Shown here piece after piece: positions 31,934 to 35,605 of a stretch of DNA of 35,605 bases. The notes below the pieces were generated by a model. The model was not told the origin of the DNA, made no database searches, and saw only the letters and a list, made by a program, of their open reading frames with translations. This DNA is from Thermosediminibacterales bacterium. Lineage in GTDB: Bacteria > Bacillota > Thermosediminibacteria > Koleobacterales > JARRCM01. Each line of letters begins with the position of its first letter. Positions within the stretch are counted from its first letter, which is position 1. Position numbers and translations under genes: made by a program. The stretch covers positions 1 to 35,605 of the forward strand of contig JARRCM010000022.1 of assembly GCA_029982205.1 (NCBI GenBank), given 5' to 3'.

Positions 31934-33796
31934 TCATTTTTGAGTTTCATTTTTTTCATTTTTGTAATAGTTTAATTTCCTCCATAACGTAACCCTGCTG
32001 ATACCCAATTTGCTGCACAGCTCTTCAGGTGTATAATATTCACTCATCTGTCTTATTATTTGGGCTTCAACTTCTTTTAAACTTTTCACTTTATCTATTT
32101 CTATAATTTTTTTGGGTTCTTTAGATGATACCTCTTCATTTAATAAAGATGAAACCAGTTTTAAATCCACTATTGAACCTTCACACAAAACTATTAATTT
32201 TTCGGCAAAATTTCTCAATTCTCTTATATTCCCCGGCCATTTGTATTTTTGCAAAATACGGATTGCATCATCTTTTAAGATAATATCTCTGTTTCCTTTT
32301 TTATTGTATTTTTTAATATAATATTTCAAAATAGGTAATATGTCTTTTGTTCTCTCTCGCAGTGGTGGTAAATTCAACTTCAATACATTGATACGATAAT
32401 AAAGGTCTTCTCTAAACTTTCCCTGTTTCACCATTTCCAGCAGGTCTCTGTTTGTGGCACATATTATTCGGACATTGATTGGTATAATCTTGTCATCACC
32501 AAGTCTCATGATTTCTTTCTCCTGAAGAACTCTCAACAACCTGCCTTGAATTTCCAAAGGGAGTTCACCGATCTCATCCAAAAAGATAGTCCCCTGATGA
32601 GCCAACTCAAAAAGACCAGGTTTACCGCCTTTTCGCGCACCAGTAAAAGCCCCTTCTGCATAGCCAAACAATTCACTTTCTATTATGCTCGGAGGTAGTG
32701 AAGCACAATTGATAGACACAAAAGGACCGCTGTTTCTTTCGCTATAATTATGTATACTTTGGGCAAATATTTCTTTCCCTGTGCCTGTTTCACCAACGAT
32801 GAGTACATTTGAATTAGTAGACGCATATTTCTTGGCTTTATCTATTATTGATTTAATACTCTCAGAATCTCCTATAATGTCTTCAAAGTGATATTTAGCA
32901 TAAAGACCTTTTTTATGCAGCGAAAACCTTATTTTCCTTTCAAAATCCTGAATATTGCTGACCTTTTGTAAAGTGATAATATTACCTTCATATTTTTCTC
33001 TAGAATAAACAGGAATGACTTTGGCAAAAACTTCTGTACCGTTTATATCAGTTATCATCTCTCTTCTATCTGAATTAAGAAAAATTTTTATATCACTGTA
33101 TCCTAATTTGTTTTTTTGATTATAAATTGTTTTTGCTGCACTGTTGCAAAAATTAATGTTTTTATCATTTGTTATGGAAATTATGCCTTCTTCAATATTG
33201 TCAATTATAGCATTTAACTGAGCCAATCTTAAACGTTCCTGCTCTTTAGCCTTTACTATATTCAAAGCTTCTTTTATAGCCATCATTATAGATATTTCAC
33301 CTGAATCCAGCAATTCAGTAACAAGATTGTATCTATCGGCAAAATCCACCGCCAGTTTATCACCTACTATAGCCTGAATGCCTTGATTATACAAATTTTT
33401 TATTTCTTTTGCTATTTTTCGCACATTTTCACAAGGCCGCATATATATTTCGGCACCAAATATTTCATAATTTATGTTCTTTTCAATCAATATGTTTGCC
33501 CTATTCACCACTCCTATCTTATTAACCCCTCTTTTTGCCACATTAGAAATAGCCTTCATGAAATCATTAATAGAAACTTTGATTTCTACTACTGATGTTT
33601 CCTTAAAGCTGCTTATCATTTCAGCTGTACCACCTCTGCTTATAATTACATCAATATCCTGATGCTTGCAGACAGCTTTCAGCCCTTCTTCCATATTCCC
33701 CGTTTCAATAAGTATATTAGCACCCATATTTTGGGCTACTCTGTATGCAGATTCAGCAATATTTTTATATGGCGCAACCAGCAATATTTTGCTCAT
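31934..33796 (-). CDS. PrpR-like sigma-54-dependent transcriptional activator
   Basis: 620 residues from the ATG at 33796 (GGGTGGG five bases upstream; the longer frame from 33850 adds 18 residues with no site). A PrpR-type N-terminal sensor (~residues 10-185, with DVIISRGGTAEMI) is followed by a PAS domain (~195-300, NIEEGIISITNDKNINFCN). The AAA+ domain has Walker A GETGTGKE, the sigma-54-contacting GAFTGA and Walker B GTIFLDEIGELP. It ends in a Fis-like helix-turn-helix (PEELCSKLGISRVTLWRKL). All motifs for activating sigma-54 polymerase are present. It sits upstream of the -24/-12 promoter of the uronate operon, so it probably senses a pathway acid there. It has its own sigma-A-type promoter. 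Confidence 0.93.
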   Translation of the reverse strand: MSKILLVAPYKNIAESAYRVAQNMGANILIETGNMEEGLKAVCKHQDIDVIISRGGTAEMISSFKETSVVEIKVSINDFMKAISNVAKRGVNKIGVVNRANILIEKNINYEIFGAEIYMRPCENVRKIAKEIKNLYNQGIQAIVGDKLAVDFADRYNLVTELLDSGEISIMMAIKEALNIVKAKEQERLRLAQLNAIIDNIEEGIISITNDKNINFCNSAAKTIYNQKNKLGYSDIKIFLNSDRREMITDINGTEVFAKVIPVYSREKYEGNIITLQKVSNIQDFERKIRFSLHKKGLYAKYHFEDIIGDSESIKSIIDKAKKYASTNSNVLIVGETGTGKEIFAQSIHNYSERNSGPFVSINCASLPPSIIESELFGYAEGAFTGARKGGKPGLFELAHQGTIFLDEIGELPLEIQGRLLRVLQEKEIMRLGDDKIIPINVRIICATNRDLLEMVKQGKFREDLYYRINVLKLNLPPLRERTKDILPILKYYIKKYNKKGNRDIILKDDAIRILQKYKWPGNIRELRNFAEKLIVLCEGSIVDLKLVSSLLNEEVSSKEPKKIIEIDKVKSLKEVEAQIIRQMSEYYTPEELCSKLGISRVTLWRKLNYYKNEKNETQK

Positions 33797-33879
33797 ATAT
33801 ACCCACCCTTGACCGTTTATTTTAAAAGATACCAATTTAAACATAAACATTTTTTCATAAAATTAAAGAAATCAACTCT

Positions 33880-33908
33880 ACTATAAAGCAATTTGACAAA
33901 ATCATCAA
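33880..33908 (-). promoter_or_regulatory. Sigma-A-type promoter of the activator gene
   Basis: On the minus strand TTGATG (33903-33908), 17 bp and TATAGT (33880-33885). The 10-bp palindrome AGGTTAACCT at 33921-33930 lies just upstream and may be an operator. Confidence 0.6.
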
Positions 33909-33958
33909 AAATCCTTTGTTAGGTTAACCTCCTATTTTTGGACACGCTGCGCGACATC

Positions 33959-33995
33959 AAAAAAGGAACTGCTGTTTTTTAAGCAGTTCCTTTTG
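33959..33995 (-). terminator. Terminator after the larA/leuD-remnant unit; copy 2 of a 37-bp repeat
   Basis: On the minus strand GGAACTGC ... GCAGTTCC is followed by TTTTTT, 13 bp after the leuD-like remnant. The 37 bp are identical to those at 22278-22314. Confidence 0.85.
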
Positions 33996-34008
33996 CCTCT
34001 AATCCCAG

Positions 34009-34233
34009 TCAACTAAACCTCGCTTTATAAATTTCTTTAAACATCGGTTTTATCCCGCCGTTTTCTAGAATTCGCAATATAAAGTCTGAAAGGCCTTCTC
34101 CCTGAAAACTTTCTCCGGTGGTTTTGTTTTCTATTTCACCTGTCGATAAATCTATTTCTAACAGCTCACCTTCCTTTACCCTGTTTGAAATTCCCCTGCA
34201 TGTAATAATAGGCAAGCAGTTGTTTCTTCTATT
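34009..34233 (-). pseudogene. 3' remnant of a LeuD/aconitase-type small subunit
   Basis: About 70 residues match only the C-terminal end of 3-isopropylmalate dehydratase small subunits: RNNCLPIITC, then KEGELLEIDLSTGEIENKTTG, then GLSDFILRILENGGIKP. A normal small subunit is about 160 residues; the N-terminal two thirds, with the swivel core, is gone. The longest frame starts at a TTG (34215), but the homology extends in frame a few codons further upstream with no start. It lies 20 bp after the LarA-family gene and before a terminator. It may still be translated as a 68-residue fragment, but I see no function for it. Confidence 0.75.
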
Positions 34234-34253
34234 TCCTTTATTTGTAATTTATA

Positions 34254-35507
34254 TCATTGTTCCACACAAGGCAGTGTAGAATTGGCATAAGGCAGTACCA
34301 CCACTTTTGCTCTTTCTCCATATTCTTTTAGTACTGTATTTAAGGCATCCTGGGCCGATTCGGCAGGAATAAAAAATACATCCTTAACTAAATTTTTATC
34401 CAAGCATGATACAAGATAGACCTTGACTCTTTGAAGGACCATACAAATCACCGCCGCTTTATGAGCACCAAGTTTAAAATCTTTTTGAATCCATTCAACT
34501 GGGTCATGAGGTGATTTGGCCTTAAGCATCCATTCTTCAAAGGTGGCCTCCCCCAGACCTTCCCGACATTCCGCCAGCAGGATTATGCTTCCACCATCTT
34601 TTACTGCATAGCTGGCGTTTTCAAGGCCTTTTTGAGCCTGATAAAGGTTTATGTCTTTGGGGAACCCACCGCATGAGGCAACTACTATATCCACTTTTTC
34701 CTTTATATTTCTTTTATACATCATATCAATGTACTTTGCGCCTTCTCGATGAGCTTTAACGGGATCTCCGGCTACAACCTTCACAATTTCTTTGTGGCTG
34801 TTTAATACAGCATTTACTATGAAACTGACATTGGCAATACGCCCTGCCTCTTCTATATCCTCCCTCATAGGATTGCCGTCGGCTTTACCCGGCATTGTCC
34901 CCGGTCTTATCATCATGATATGATTTGCCTCTATGCTCCTTTTGCTACATACTCCAGGAAAAAGAGCTTTATCACCGCCGCTGTAGCCGGCTTTATAGTG
35001 AAACTCCAGGTTTCCTGTAGCTATCAAAAGATCCGCGCCGGCAACAGGCCTGAAAACCTCCACAGGAGTGCCTCTTGTAGTTGTCCCCATGTAAACACAA
35101 TCATTTATATCATGGTCAATACACTTTACCTTGCTGTAAACCTCTTCTCCCACTAATTTTTTCTTTTCCTCTTCGGTATGTTTCCGGTGGTAGCCAAGGC
35201 CGAATACAACAGTAATATTGTCATAACATACTCCTGCTTCTCTCAGTTCTGCAATAATAGGAGGAACCAGAATATGCGAAGGCGAAGGCCGCGATATATC
35301 ACTAGCCAGAATGACGATATTCTTTTTCCCTCTGGCCATCTCTTTTAAGGAGACACTGCCGATGGGATTTTTAATGGCATTTTTTACTTCCTGTAGCGGA
35401 TCTTTAACTTCAGGCAGGTCTTCAGGATTTAAAATTGAATATAAATTAGAATCAGGAATATCAACTTTTACCTTGGAAGATTCATATTTCAACTCTACAA
35501 CCGGCAA
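34254..35507 (-). CDS. LarA-family nickel-dependent 2-hydroxyacid racemase/epimerase
   Basis: 417 residues, DUF2088/LarA fold. The DISRPSPSH motif, H107 in GLGYHRKHT, H170 in LEFHYKAGYSGGDKALFPG, K180, and H196 in SIEANH match the positions and spacing of the residues that bind the nickel-pincer cofactor in lactate racemase (H108, H174, K184, H200). It is therefore likely an active Ni-pincer enzyme, but the substrate could be another 2-hydroxy acid or sugar acid. The start is TTG, eight bases after AGGAG. No larB/C/E genes for cofactor synthesis lie in the window. The truncated leuD-like fragment follows in the same direction. Confidence 0.85.
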   Translation of the reverse strand: MPVVELKYESSKVKVDIPDSNLYSILNPEDLPEVKDPLQEVKNAIKNPIGSVSLKEMARGKKNIVILASDISRPSPSHILVPPIIAELREAGVCYDNITVVFGLGYHRKHTEEEKKKLVGEEVYSKVKCIDHDINDCVYMGTTTRGTPVEVFRPVAGADLLIATGNLEFHYKAGYSGGDKALFPGVCSKRSIEANHIMMIRPGTMPGKADGNPMREDIEEAGRIANVSFIVNAVLNSHKEIVKVVAGDPVKAHREGAKYIDMMYKRNIKEKVDIVVASCGGFPKDINLYQAQKGLENASYAVKDGGSIILLAECREGLGEATFEEWMLKAKSPHDPVEWIQKDFKLGAHKAAVICMVLQRVKVYLVSCLDKNLVKDVFFIPAESAQDALNTVLKEYGERAKVVVLPYANSTLPCVEQ

Positions 35508-35579
35508 TTAAATCACTCCTATCTCAATATTTTAAGATTAGCTTTTAAAAGCTCTTAATTACATAGTTTTTTATTAAAT

Positions 35580-35598
35580 CACAGTGATTGTTACTGTG
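35580..35598. promoter_or_regulatory. Inverted repeat upstream of the LarA-family gene
   Basis: CACAGT-GATTGTT-ACTGTG is a 19-bp symmetric site about 75 bp upstream of the gene start. A second palindrome, AGCTTTTAAAAGCT, lies at 35540-35553. Either could be a regulator site; the flanking promoter is too near the window edge to judge. Confidence 0.35.
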
Positions 35599-35605
35599 GA
35601 TATGT

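Noticed and set aside
33935-33958. GC-rich stretch GGACACGCTGCGCGAC as an insertion-sequence end
   Set aside because: No matching inverted end, target duplication or transposase was found; it may be leftover sequence near the deletion that truncated the leuD-like gene.
1-35605. CRISPR arrays, prophage, transposases, toxin-antitoxin pairs, tRNA genes
   Set aside because: None was recognised; the window is metabolic, transport and pilus genes with regulatory RNA leaders.

Overview
The window looks like the chromosome of a low-G+C, anaerobic Clostridia-type Firmicute. The evidence is strong AGGAGG-type ribosome binding sites, several UUG starts, intrinsic terminators, M-box and c-di-GMP riboswitches, a TRAP uptake system and a sigma-54 activator. 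A Thermoanaerobacterales/Tepidanaerobacter-like organism is my impression only. No phage, insertion sequence, tRNA, rRNA or CRISPR was seen.

Layout. (1) 1-4513, minus strand: a tad/Flp pilus operon. It has a sigma-A-type promoter, a c-di-GMP-I type riboswitch with a terminator, the Flp pilin, a 30-bp perfect palindromic terminator, then prepilin peptidase, TadE, TadG, a CpaB protein fused to a secretin-like domain, and TadZ/CpaE running off the window edge. (2) 4546-6100: a heptad-repeat coiled-coil protein and a pair of half-size chromate-transporter (CHR) subunits. (3) 6260-8387: glycerate kinase and a glyoxylate/hydroxypyruvate-type reductase. (4) 8511-13396: a magnesium-responsive unit. 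It has a promoter, an M-box riboswitch with terminator, a 30-codon leader ORF beginning MDPDPS, a hairpin built from that ORF and the sequence just before the mgtE ribosome binding site, two tandem mgtE genes, and an IlvD/Edd dehydratase 45 bp downstream. (5) 13407-16293: a PfoR-like EIIC membrane protein and uvrC. (6) 16393-18692, plus strand: a copper ATPase behind a CsoR-type operator. (7) 18721-22315: a sodium:solute symporter (minus) and a canonical ilvD (plus).

(8) 22363-33908, minus strand: a hexuronate/altronate catabolic operon. A PrpR-like sigma-54 activator precedes a -24/-12 promoter. The promoter is followed by a zinc alcohol dehydrogenase, a decayed short-chain dehydrogenase pseudogene, TRAP genes dctP-dctQ-dctM, tagaturonate reductase (uxaB), KDPG aldolase (eda), KDG kinase (kdgK) and altronate dehydratase (uxaA). 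Together these would import a sugar acid and convert tagaturonate via altronate, KDG and KDPG to pyruvate plus glyceraldehyde-3-phosphate. Uronate isomerase (uxaC) is not in the window. (9) 33959-35598: a LarA-family protein followed by the 3' remnant of a LeuD-type small subunit, ending at a terminator identical over 37 bp to the one between ilvD and uxaA.

The most novel candidate is the leader at 12972-13087. It resembles the enterobacterial MgtL leader peptide in its acidic/proline N-terminus and position, but it sits behind an M-box and before mgtE. Second is the CpaB-secretin fusion in an apparently Gram-positive-type genome.
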